Positions 25,289 to 35,177 of a DNA stretch of 64,000 nt are shown here, piece after piece. Source of the stretch: Canna indica (Eukaryota; Streptophyta; Magnoliopsida; Zingiberales; Cannaceae). Under the pieces are notes generated by a model. It worked only from the letters and a program-made list of their open reading frames with translations. It was not told the DNA's origin and searched no databases. A program made the translations under genes and the position numbers. The stretch covers positions 85,082,001-85,146,000 of the forward strand of contig CP136891.1 of assembly GCA_034359265.1 (NCBI GenBank), in the 5' to 3' direction. Numbering within the stretch: position 1 is the stretch's first letter; every line of letters begins with the position of its first letter.

Positions 25289-25782
25289 CCTAAAAATATT
25301 TATAAAATTGCTGATTCAGCAATGAAAATTATCAGGGTGATGCGACCTCACCTTATATGACCTCGCAGGAACCAAAACATACCACGTCATCTGAGAAACT
25401 TTACACTGTGATTCAGCCGGTTCTGTTTAGCCTTAGCAAGGCGCGTATAGTTGTAGACTCGCACGATTGCTTTCCTCCCTCCAAAATGCTTCTGCCACAA
25501 TTTTACCCTCCTTGTTATTGGTAATAGCACGACTGCAATGTGGGTCCAGTGCGGGTCCCATAAATATGTCAAATAAAAAGGCAGGTAGATAGTGCTGGTA
25601 AAAATTTCAAAGGGCAGAAATTTGCTTTCCATTTCGTCTCTTTCCCGACCTCCCCTTTCTGGCGTCGCCACGGAGAAAAGAGAAAGAATACCCACGGCAT
25701 CAAATTTATTCTCGTCCTCCTCCTCCTTGCTTACCCTGCAAGGATCGACCGAGAGAGAAGGGTGGCGGAGAAATTGAGAGAG

Positions 25783-28480
25783 ATGGATAAAGTCTTCTCG
25801 CTGGACGACATCATCGACTCCATCTGGGCCGCCTCCCCGGGGCCCACGCCGCCGGGGCTTCCCCCGCAAGTCGGAGGAGGAGGCGCCATGAATCGGAGCG
25901 CGTCCGAATGGTTCTTCGAGAAGTTCCTCCAGGTCGCCGACGAATCGGACGTCCCAGACTCCGACCCTAACCTCAGTCGGAACCCTAACGGTGACCCGAT
26001 CTCCAACGCCGGTGCTCCCCCCTCGGTTGCTGGTTCAAACCTTTGCGTGAGTAGTAGGGACTTGAGACGAGTTGGAGATGATGAAGTGGTGGAGGTAAAG
26101 GCGCCTTCCGCGGCAATCTTCCCGCTGCCATCTAATCCGCCAGGCCTGGCTGATCCCGAGCACTGCCAGGCGCTTCTGAAGAAAAAGCTGGACATGTTCT
26201 GCGCTGCTGTAGCAATGTCCCGGGTACACCCTGTTCGTACTTTTGTTTTCTACTTTTACTGTTATAAAGTTGCCGATTGAGATCCTTTTATCTTGTGTAA
26301 GGAAGTATGTGATTTCTCTTATTCAACAGGGGAAAATGCCTATACTTTTTCTCTTTGCAAATTTGGGGAATTTGGGGCTTCCTCTTAAACCCTGAAACAC
26401 TTTTGAGTCTTTCACTATGGAATGCATTTAGAGCTTGTGAACTAGACTTTTACTAATTAAATTCTATCAGTTAAAAGATGAATTTTATCATTTTTACAAT
26501 TATGGTTTCTTAAAATTGTAGATCTCTACATTGCAGGGTTCTAGTGCTAATCCCCAAGAATCTGCGTCTATAGCTGACAGTATGTCACCAATTTCAGATG
26601 CTTCCCAGCTTGGTTCTCCAGCGCCCATGAATGGTACAATTCAATCAATTCACTTATCTAAGATAGATTTAAAGCACATTTTCCCATTTGTGAATTATAT
26701 AATGTTGTTTTGATCTCTATGTTTAAGTGAGCATTTGCATCTTTCCTGGACTTGTGTGCCTTGATGTGTCCTATTTCTTATGACCTATTCTGAGATTGGC
26801 AATAGGTATACAAGGATAGTCTTATTTGTTTCCAAGAGTTAATTCAAATTTTATATAGTTTGAATTAAACTTTTTATTCTTTTCATGATAAAAAGGGACA
26901 AAGGAATTAATTGCTCTATACTACTTGCTACTGACATCTTTTATGTGTTTTCACTTAATGTTGCATGGTCAGGAAATGCTTCTAAATTGCAACACAATGC
27001 AATTGGACCTATTGGAATTCCAGCTCTACCTAGCTTGCAAAATTTAGGTACACAAGGGAGGCAGGCTACCAGCAATTCATCTAGGGAACTATCAGATGAT
27101 GATGATGAACTTGAAGACGAAACAGAAACCAATGATTTGGACCCATCCGATGTAAAACGCATGAGGAGGTAAATATAATTTTGTGATATATTATTGTTTC
27201 CTTTAGTTTCTAAGCTTTTTACTTCCACAATCTGGATCGAGCATTCGTTGATTTTCTTAATGGAGTAATCTTCTTGAGCAAACTAATTTTTACAACCATT
27301 ACAACTAAATATTTGGCTTGCATCATCCGGCAGTTGGAAGTTTAAAATTGGTAAGTATGCTATAGCTATTCAAATTTACCAAATATGTGATAGACTCGTC
27401 CTTGAAATAGTGGATATATATTTAAACAATAGTAGGTTAACTGAAGTTGTTGGGTATCAAGTATGGCAAAGTTGGTGAATATTCAAAATGACAAACAGTA
27501 ATAATATACTAACAAGTTGGGTGAATCTCGAGATGTTAGTCAGGTTAAATCACCAGTAAGGTTGGGTTTTTTTTCCTCAACAAAAACCAGTAAGGTTCAA
27601 TACTGTTAAATTGCCGCCATGGTGTGGCGCATTCAGAAAGAACGCCACGCAAAAACCATGGCGTTGCGGTTTTTGCGTGGCGGCTTGTGGCGGCCGCATT
27701 CCGCCATGGGCACCATGGTGGATGTGGCAGTTATGGCGGAAATAGCTGCTGGGGGGTGGATGTGGCAGTTATGGCGGAAATAGCTGCTGCCGGTGTTTTT
27801 TCTTTAAGGAGGGGCGTTTTTGTATTTTTCTATAAGGGTTAAGAACTTAAGAATAAAAACCCTAATGCCATTGCCTCCTAAGTCCTACCTGCGGCTGCTC
27901 CACCTGACTAGAGAGCCCACTCCATCATGCGGCCTACTCCACAGCTCCACTCATGTGACGAACTCTGCCGGACACTGCACTCGTTCGGCGATTCAGCACA
28001 GATCACAAGTTGTCCCTCCCTCTCCCTCAGTTTCTTTCTTTTTTTACTTTTGTTCTCAGTTTCTTTCTTCTTTATTTTATTTCATTCATTCATCTTTTTT
28101 TATGTTCTCTGTTTCTTTCTCTTTTTTGTTTTATTTCAGCCATTCAGTTTTTTGTTTAATGCTCTCTGTTTCTTTCTTTCTTTTTTTTAATTTCAGCCAT
28201 TCAACTTCTTTTGTGTTCTCTATTTCTTTTTCTTTTTTTCTTATTTCAGCCATTCAGCTTATTTTTCTTTATGTTTTATGTTCTCTGTTTCTTTTTTTTC
28301 AGCCATTCAACTTTTTTTTATGTTCTCTTATTCTTTTTTTTTGACATGACATTTTGACTTTAACTATGTTGCATTTGGTGAATTTTATTTCCTCTAATGT
28401 TTCTAATTTTATTGTTCTTGATATATGTTATTAGTCTTTATTATTTTTTATATTTAGCAGTATTTTTAGTATATTTTCTA

Positions 28481-28511
<31 letters not shown>

Positions 28512-31500
28512 TTCAGCCGCCATGCTTCCGCCATTGGCCGCAACGCCAAATATGGCAGATTTTTGACTTTCCGCCATGAGCCGCCATTAATAACACTGGT
28601 AATGTTGGTTGTTTCTGCAATTCTACTGAACTTGCCTAAAGATAGCTGCACTTATGAGAAAGATTGCTTTAGGTTTATTGCCACTAAAGCAATTTTCTAT
28701 AAAAATAATTGGTACTTGTGAAATGATAAGCTGTGTGTTCCCGTCATTTTCCCAAACAGAGGTGTTTCATGGATCAGTCAATTGGCTTTGGGAATACATG
28801 ATCACTAATCAAGCTAAGCACATTGTTTCAGTTAATAAGAAATTTGCATACCATGTTGCAGTGGAAATAAGAAATTTGAGATTGCTACTGAATTACCGAT
28901 GGTGATTTAAACTGACATGGATGTGTGATTGTTCCAGAGATACTTGCTCTTGTTGCATTTTCCTGTCCAATTTCCTTTTGCGTCAGTTGGCTAATTGTTT
29001 TTATTTTTTTGCAATATTATCCTTAATTTTCTTTTTGTCTACTGCGTGTTTGTGTACAAAGAGCATCTCAGTTGTATTTATATAGTATTTATTCTTCAAT
29101 TATTAATAGGAATCTATTCGTTACTTGGATGATATAATGGGTAGATAAGTTCTAGATCTGTGTGATAATCTATAACCTTTGCTAGCACATGCTAATGCTT
29201 CAATATGGTAGAGTGATACTGAATTGTCTTGTTGTTGCACAGTTATGTGCAACTGTGTATGATTGCTCTAGATATACTTGCTCTTCTAGCATTTTTCCCT
29301 CCATTTTCTATTGCTTGAGTTGCCTAATTGTTTGTATTTATTCACAATGTTACCCTTCAATTTATTTTTATTCTATGGTACTGCATATTGTCTTTGAGTA
29401 GTATCTCTTTTGTAATTTAATAGTATTTCTTTCAATTATTAATTGGATTTGTATTCCTCTATGTGGATAGTAAAATGGGTAGATAAGTTCTAGATCTACG
29501 AGATAGTCTATGTACCTTGTTGAAATCTACGGGCATGTTTGGTACCCTGTATAAGCATCCCGTATAGTATATACAGTGTTTGGGAAGAGTATTAATTAAT
29601 GTCTGCACTAAAAATAGTGCCCCAAAAGCTGTCATAAGGTGCATTAGTAATACACTCTCAAAGTTCTTCATTAGCCTACACTAGAACTTTCAATATTTTG
29701 GATACTCATTTTATCTCCGATCAAAAATTTAAAAATATATTAAAAAATACATTATAAAAATAATTTTAATTTATGAAATATTTTTAATGATAAAATATAT
29801 TATATAATTTTTTATATTATATTATATAATTATAATATATTACATTATATAATATTATAGTGTATACTATTATATATTATATTATATTATATTACATTAT
29901 ATAATATATAATATAATATTATATATAATATAATATTATATTATATTATACATGTTAGTCAATACATACTAATACTATACAGGCTAGTACATGTGCGCAC
30001 CAATTAATAATAGTAGAATACAGGCTAGTACTATACAGGTTAGTCAATACAGACTAGTACTATACAGGCTAATACTATACGGTGTACCAAACGAGCCCTA
30101 CGTGTCCAATGCTTGGTTACAGTGGTGTGACATTGGATTGTCTGATTGTTGTACAGAATGCTCTCGAACCGAGAATCAGCAAGACGTTCAAGAAGGAGAA
30201 AGCAAGCACATTTGAGTGAGCTTGAAGCACAGGTTTCTTTCTGATCGTTATTTCTGTCTGTAGCTTTAGAAGTATTTGTATTAATACTTGACAATTGACA
30301 TGATCTTTGATAGGTTTCACAATTAAGAATTGAAAACTCATCTCTCTTGAAGCGTGTAACCGACATTAATCAGAAGTACAATGATGCTTCTGTTGACAAC
30401 AGGATACTAAAAGCAGATTTGGAAACTATAAGAGCTAAGGTATCTTGTTCACTTGCTTGTGATTTGTTTACTCATAACATGTTTGATGTAATATTGATAG
30501 GTGCTGTTGCTTGAAGCTGGTTGTGGTTTATGGTTAAGTAATCGTCATTCAGTAGATTCATTGATTTTTTTAGCACTATAATAAATGCTGCACTCTGGTA
30601 AAGAATTATGCTTTATTACAGCGTCAACAGCTGATAGTCATGAATAAACTTTTTAAAGTATCCGTAGCAGTATAGCCCAGGTAGAGGAAATGTACAGGTG
30701 TTGCACACTAGTAAAGAAGCACAAACAATAGATGATACTCATAACCACTCATGAACCTGTTTTCACGAAGTGCAAGTCCACTTCCTTCACATTCGTTTGT
30801 CTTGCCTTCCTTCACATTTGTTTGTCTTGGCCTTCTACAATTACACTCCTTTTAACCATGTGACTGTTCGGGAGTCGGGACATTTTGGTGGCTTAGAATT
30901 AGAAGCCTTACTATGACTACACTCCCTTTTTTGATTCCTGGGAACGGGGTAGCTAAGACCTAGATGCCCCCCCCTCCCCTAACTATATATGACTAAAGAA
31001 ACTTAAATGATGTTCATAGGCAAAACCTGTGAGAGCAAATTGCTTTTTTCTAGGTAATGGCTTCCACTCTTTTCCATTTGTATACCATCTCATTTATGTT
31101 ACAATGTCAATCTTTGGACTATGACCATCTTATGATAAAGCACCTCCTACTCTTTTTCCTCACATTATTGCTGCTAGTGCCTCAAACTTCAAAATGAATG
31201 TGCTATGAGAATAAAAAAGAAAGGATTGTAATTAATACTCCATTTTTGCAAACTTGAAAGTTAATTTTATTGAGTTTCTGAAGACGATGCAGTTAGTTCT
31301 GTTGTAGAACTATATGCTACTAGATTTAGAATTATAGTAAAATTAGCAACAACCTGACATGTGCCCAATGGACAGGTGAAAATGGCAGAGGAATCTGTGA
31401 AGAGGGCAACTGGAGCTAGCCCTTTGTACCCAATGATCCCTGACATGTCAAATATCAGTTTACCCTTCCTAGGCACATCCAATGCAAACTTTGCTGTTGG

Positions 31501-31762
31501 TGCTGTTCCTGTCCAAGTCGACTCAAACCATTTCTTCCATACGCCAACTCATCAGAGAATTCACATTCCTGATATTGCAACTGTTCCACCAGTTGAGAAT
31601 GCTGCTCACGGACCTTTGCCTGCAACTCGGGCTGGACGAACTCCTTCCTTGCAAGGAGCAGCTGGCACACCAGAAACCGTCTGCAGTGGACCAAGCTCAT
31701 GCTCACCCTTGCATTGGAACTCTGCTGCTTGGAGTCCTGACACCTCAGTCAGTGACAAATAA
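25783..31762 (+). CDS. group C bZIP transcription factor (Opaque2/CPRF2/bZIP10-25-63 type)
   Basis: Nuclear DNA-binding factor. Group C members heterodimerise with group S1 bZIPs and act in energy, amino-acid and seed gene control (family knowledge). Exons 25783-26223, 26537-26633, 26973-27168, 30157-30232, 30314-30439 and 31376-31762 give 440 residues. The first ATG (25783) starts [15 protein letters not shown], matching the group C N-terminus. A conserved block [20 protein letters not shown] is at 127-146. An acidic stretch ([12 protein letters not shown]) precedes the basic region [20 protein letters not shown], with the invariant N-x7-R at 249-257, then a leucine zipper of about 50 residues ([20 protein letters not shown] onward). 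The C-terminus retains GRTPSLQ, but the usual SLQRVASLEHLQKR block that follows in relatives is degraded here. All junctions keep frame. Confidence 0.93.
27719..27789. repeat. 38-bp tandem duplication
   Basis: The 33-bp block beginning TGGATGTGGCAGTTATGGCG occurs at 27719-27751 and again at 27757-27789, identical over its length. Confidence 0.9.
28020..28330 (+). repeat. pyrimidine-rich minisatellite, splice-acceptor-like units
   Basis: Degenerate 53-57-bp units follow the pattern GTTCTCTGTTTCTTTCTTTT, T-tract, then TTTCAGCCATTCA. Four exact copies of TTTCAGCCATTCA start at 28134, 28191, 28244 and 28298. Each resembles a polypyrimidine tract plus CAG acceptor on the coding strand of the bZIP intron. 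Confidence 0.85.
28481..28511. repeat. (TG)n(TA)n microsatellite
   Basis: About eight TG units run straight into about eight TA units, close to the right end of the intronic transposon. Confidence 0.9.
29531..30098. mobile_element. MITE in bZIP intron 3, TAC duplication
   Basis: Left end GGGCATGTTTGGTACCCTGTATA; right end, reverse complemented, GGGCTCGTTTGGTACACCGTATA. TAC flanks both sides (29528-29530 and 30099-30101). The core is extremely AT-rich and self-complementary, and CTATACAGGCTAGTA-like units repeat near the right end. The short duplication and GTTTGGTAC ends suggest a PIF/Harbinger-type MITE, though the usual site is TWA. Its right end is 58 bp before the exon encoding the bZIP basic region. 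Confidence 0.7.
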
Positions 31763-32038
31763 TCAAGTCTAACAAATCTGTGAATGACATGACATGTGAT
31801 TCATGAATAATCTGTTCTGGTCGCTATAAACTACAGGTTCACCTGGTTTTATTTGCTTTGGTTATAGCTTCTTCAACTCGTACGTAGCTTTCTGTATGTA
31901 AGGCACCTGCTTCGCAGACCTTGTGGGGGGTGCTTCTGTCAGGATCTTTGAGCTTATTAATTTCAAAGATGTAATAATCCTACGACGACATTATCAAGAC
32001 AAATATTTTCTCTCTCCATCGAATAATTTTTGCACTTG

Positions 32039-32044
32039 AATAAA
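32039..32044 (+). terminator. AATAAA polyadenylation-like signal of the bZIP gene
   Basis: A perfect AATAAA lies about 280 bp after the bZIP stop codon, within a plausible 3' UTR. Confidence 0.45.
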
Positions 32045-32483
32045 GACAGTCGATGTTCCTTGTTTACACCTTAAATATATAAAATTGCAGAATGCTGGCC
32101 TATGCAAATAGAATAATGCCAAACCCGAAAAAAATTTATATGGGCAATCTGTCCATATAAATCTCTATGAACGAGTTCAGAACGAGTAGATATGAACTTC
32201 AAGCGACTGAACAATGAATAGAAAGAGAATGAATATGTTCATTTTTATTTATGTTTATATCTATTTATTTTTTATTCATATTCAGTCTCTTAAAATTTCA
32301 TAAGTTTCCATGGACAGTCTGCCGTAGAAGTTGCAATCGTCGAACCTTCGTCTTACGTGTTTGTATCTACTTATTTGCAGTTAATGCTTGTTTCATTATG
32401 CAAATAGAATAATGCATGTTGAAGCAGCAAATTTACACCTCAACGCACGCCGGCCATATTCATTTTCATATAAACTTATACAA

Positions 32484-32767
32484 GTGTTTTAAAGAATAGA
32501 CCGAATCTACCAGTTTAATTGGGAACCGGCCTTGAATCTGGTTTGAGTTATAGTCAAAATTGACTTGGTTAAGATCCAGTCAAATGCCAAGAAAATTGAT
32601 CGATTTTTTTTTCTCTTATTTTTATTTACATTTTTTTAAAATAAGATCCAGTCATACACATTTTCATATTCTTTTGTACTTTATTTTTCTAAAAATAGAC
32701 TAATTAAATTGGTTGGACCGACGAGACCTGGTTTGAACCGGTTCAGAGCCCGGTCCGGGAAAAACAT
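32484..32767. mobile_element. MITE-like element immediately upstream of the GH18 gene
   Basis: Mirrored ends: left GTGTTTTAAAGAATAGACCG ... GGGAACCGG, right reverse complement ATGTTTTTCCCGGACCGGGC ... AACCGGTT. Inside, AAGATCCAGTCAAATGCC and a later AAGATCCAGTCATACAC form a partial repeat. GTTTTAAA..CCGG ends are common in plant MITEs. No clear target duplication. Confidence 0.5.
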
Positions 32768-32825
32768 TGCCTGCTAGTTACCTATATGTACATACTGAGT
32801 CATCAACAGCCTTCGGATGTAATTA

Positions 32826-33734
32826 ATGGCTTCCTCAAAGATAATTTTCTTCTTCGCCTTCTTCACTGCTCTAATCTCATTAGCAGCCTCGAACTCCAAC
32901 CTCTTCCGGGAGTACATCGGCGCCGAATCCGGCAACATCACCTTCTCCGACGTCCCCATAAACCCCGGCGTCGACTTCCACTTCATCCTCTCCTTCGCCG
33001 TCGACTACACCCTCTCCGGCCCCCACCACTTCCCCACCGACGGCGCCTTCAACGTCGCTTGGGACACCGCCAACCTCAGTCCCTCCCACGTCGCCGCCGT
33101 GAAGCGCCGCCACGCCAACGTCAAGGTGGCGCTCAGCCTCGGCGGCGACAGCCTCGGCGACGTCAACGTCTACTTCGTCCCCTTCTCCATCGACACCTGG
33201 GTGGCCAACGCCGTCTCCTCGCTGACGGCAATCATCAAACAGTACGATCTCGACGGCGTCGACGTCGACTACGAGCACTTCGTCGCCGACCCCGACACCT
33301 TCGCGGAGTGCGTCGGCCAGCTGCTGGCGGCGCTGAAGGGCGGCGGGGTGATATCGTTCGCGTCGATCGCTCCCTTCGACGACGACGAGGTGCAGAGCCA
33401 TTACCTGGCCTTGTGGAAGAAGTACGGCCATCTCATCGACTACGTAAATTTCCAGTTCTACGCTTACAGCGCGAGCACGACGGTGTCGCAGTTCTTGAGC
33501 TACTACGATGCGCAGAGATCCAACTACAGTGGTGGAAAGATGATGGCGAGCTTCGCCACCGACAAGAGCAGCGACGGGGGGTTGTCGCCGGAGCACGGGT
33601 TCTTCAATGCATCAAGGATTCTGAAGACGGAAGGGAAGCTTGATGGGATATTTATTTGGTCAGCGGATGATTCCAAGAGCAATGGGTTTCGCTACGAGTT
33701 GCGATCGCAAGAGCTGTTAACAAATCCATCCTAA
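32826..33734 (+). CDS. GH18 chitinase-like protein (class III, narbonin/bulb chitinase type)
   Basis: Intronless gene for a secreted 302-residue TIM-barrel protein; relatives hydrolyse chitin or serve as storage-like proteins. Residues 1 to about 21 ([20 protein letters not shown]) form a signal peptide. The mature N-terminus [20 protein letters not shown] is typical of monocot chitinase 2-like proteins. The SxGG motif is KVALSLGGD, and the catalytic DxxDxDxE motif is complete in [12 protein letters not shown], ending in the acid/base Glu. Later barrel strands VNFQFYAY and [10 protein letters not shown] are present. Nothing is truncated, so an active enzyme is plausible. The coding GC is far above the flanks, as is common for intronless monocot genes. 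The ATG has only about 60 bp between it and a MITE-like element, so its core promoter may lie within that element. Confidence 0.93.
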   Translation: MASSKIIFFFAFFTALISLAASNSNLFREYIGAESGNITFSDVPINPGVDFHFILSFAVDYTLSGPHHFPTDGAFNVAWDTANLSPSHVAAVKRRHANVKVALSLGGDSLGDVNVYFVPFSIDTWVANAVSSLTAIIKQYDLDGVDVDYEHFVADPDTFAECVGQLLAALKGGGVISFASIAPFDDDEVQSHYLALWKKYGHLIDYVNFQFYAYSASTTVSQFLSYYDAQRSNYSGGKMMASFATDKSSDGGLSPEHGFFNASRILKTEGKLDGIFIWSADDSKSNGFRYELRSQELLTNPS

Positions 33735-33914
33735 GTTTTAATTCATAGAATTAAGCCATTAATGGTGATGTCCAATTTTTTATTTCTAATTATTGTTAGA
33801 TATACAACTCTAAGTATTCATGAAGTATTAATTAATATATGCATTAGCATCATATATTATATGAAAATAACCATAGTTTTTCATATATTATATGAAAATA
33901 ACCATAGAAAACTA
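33735..33914. other. GH18 3' flank with short tandem repeat
   Basis: AT-rich 3' UTR-like sequence. A 29-bp unit containing CATATATTATATGAAAATAACC occurs twice in a row at about 33851-33906. Confidence 0.6.
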
Positions 33915-34012
33915 CCAGGGTAGCACCGTTGGTGGCAACATATTATATATTGTCTAGAGATCTAGGATTCGAATCTTAATATGATTTTCTATCTTTGTTA
34001 TATAAAAAAAAT
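33915..34012 (+). mobile_element. tRNA-derived SINE with 12-bp target duplication
   Basis: An RNA polymerase III A-box-like TAGCACCGTTGGT (33921-33933) and a B-box-like GGATTCGAATC (33965-33975) are 31 bp apart, the tRNA arrangement. The element ends in an A-rich tail (TAAAAAAAAT), and the 12-bp CATAGAAAACTA lies directly on both sides (33903-33914 and 34013-34024). At about 98 bp it is short for a SINE. Confidence 0.75.
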
Positions 34013-34024
34013 CATAGAAAACTA

Positions 34025-35177
34025 GTTGTTAGATAACAATTTAATATACTTAATCAATTAAAAGTGCCAAGCTAATATTGTTAATTGTTGGTTTGATAGG
34101 ATTTAAGTTTATGACATCGATATATACAAATCTACAATATTTCAAGGGAGAATATATGGTTTTATTGCATCTCATTTATTTGTTTCAAATTTCTTCGGCT
34201 GATGAAGTGGAACTTACTAATATTAATTTTAACATTTAGAAATTATATAAATAATTCAAAATATATAATATTCATTGTGGCCAAAAAGAATATAAATGAT
34301 ATTTTTATCATTATGACATATCCAATACTATATTATAACGAAACAAACATACGACATGACTGAATATCGTGTCTAGTGCTTGACAAAACAAACAAGATAC
34401 AATGTGCTGTCCCAAGACACTTAGTGTCCTATTATTGTCATTGTCTGTCTTGTGCTTGACATTTTGCGAATTAAAACAGGCCCTTAGATTTTATAAGGAA
34501 AATTGTGTCATTTCAAGATATTAGAAGGGTAAATATCTGAATTCTCCTCTCCTTTTAACCATGATAATTTTGTTGCCCTAAGGAAAGAAAGGTTTTCATA
34601 CTAGCAAATAAACTTTATTTAGAACACAATATTGTTAGGATGATTTTTGATAGGGTGAAAATAAAATAGAACTCCGTAAAGATGACATGAGTGTACATAT
34701 TTGACAAAGATTAATACTGCCACAAATAACTTGTTTCCATAGAAAGTGTACCTCCTACTGCACAATTAGATCATGTATCTATAGGCATGGATAATTCACA
34801 TTGGAGACTCACTGGCACAATGAAAGAGGTCATTTGCTGTGCAGGGCTTCCCAAGCAATCATAGAATGGGTGGGACAACAAATGATATCCCTAGTTTCAT
34901 ATGATGAGGACACTGAGAAAGATTCTATTAATTTTGAGATACCCCATAACAAAAGAATATCAAGTAGACAAGGCCCATCTGTCAAGCAAATCTGCATAAC
35001 ACATAGGAGGATTGTTTGAACCTTTTCATTTGTGTAACCCACTCTTGCATGCCCAGAAAGAATGTGAGAACATTGGCCAGGCACCACTAAAAGAAGGCCC
35101 GTCCTTAACGAATGTATGGTGTAACGGGTTTGTCGGGTAAGAAAGCAGAATACTAGAGTATCATCTGAAGTCTACGT
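34025..35177. other. intergenic stretch, no gene seen
   Basis: AT-rich DNA between the convergent GH18 and GBP genes. The last 100-300 bases before 35178 are probably the GBP 3' UTR. Short ORFs here lack coding character. Confidence 0.5.

Larger units (their letters stand above)
23907..25391. repeat. 126-bp tandem duplication, second copy split by a transposon
   Basis: Copy 1 spans 23907-24032. Copy 2 begins at 24033 with the same ATCAGACTGTGGGCTAACC, breaks off at 24060 and resumes at 25300 through 25391, with shared GCTGATTCAGCAATGAAAA-type sequence and the block GACCTCGCAGGAACCAAAAC. The copies have diverged by scattered substitutions and small indels. Confidence 0.85.
23776..25782. promoter_or_regulatory. 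shared intergenic region between divergent TATA and bZIP genes
   Basis: TATA (minus) and the bZIP gene (plus) point away from each other across this 2-kb region, so it must hold both promoters and leaders. Before the Mutator-like insertion and tandem duplication it would have been only about 0.7 kb. A CACGTG-containing TCACGTGTT motif lies at 23844-23852, a possible G-box near the TATA start. Confidence 0.6.
27604..28595. mobile_element. probable DNA transposon in bZIP intron 3, GCCGCCAT-rich ends
   Basis: The left end reads TGTTAAATTGCCGCCATGG; the right end, reverse complemented, TGTTATTAATGGCGGCTCATGG. Both ends are full of GCGG/CCGC motifs unlike the AT-rich intron. No clear target duplication or transposase was seen. 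The interior holds a 38-bp tandem duplication and a pyrimidine-rich repeat array. Confidence 0.55.

Noticed and set aside
25762..25782. An upstream GTG that would extend the bZIP protein by seven residues
   Set aside because: GTG starts are not expected in plant nuclear genes, and MDKVFSL at 25783 matches group C N-termini.
27820..28344. 174-codon plus-strand ORF in the bZIP intron, rich in Phe and Ser
   Set aside because: It arises from the pyrimidine-rich minisatellite and is not protein-like.
32786..33643. 285-codon Arg-rich ORF overlapping the GH18 gene on the same strand, and a 238-codon ORF on the opposite strand (32880-33596)
   Set aside because: Both are shadows of a GC-rich coding region; the GH18 frame has the signal peptide and catalytic motif.
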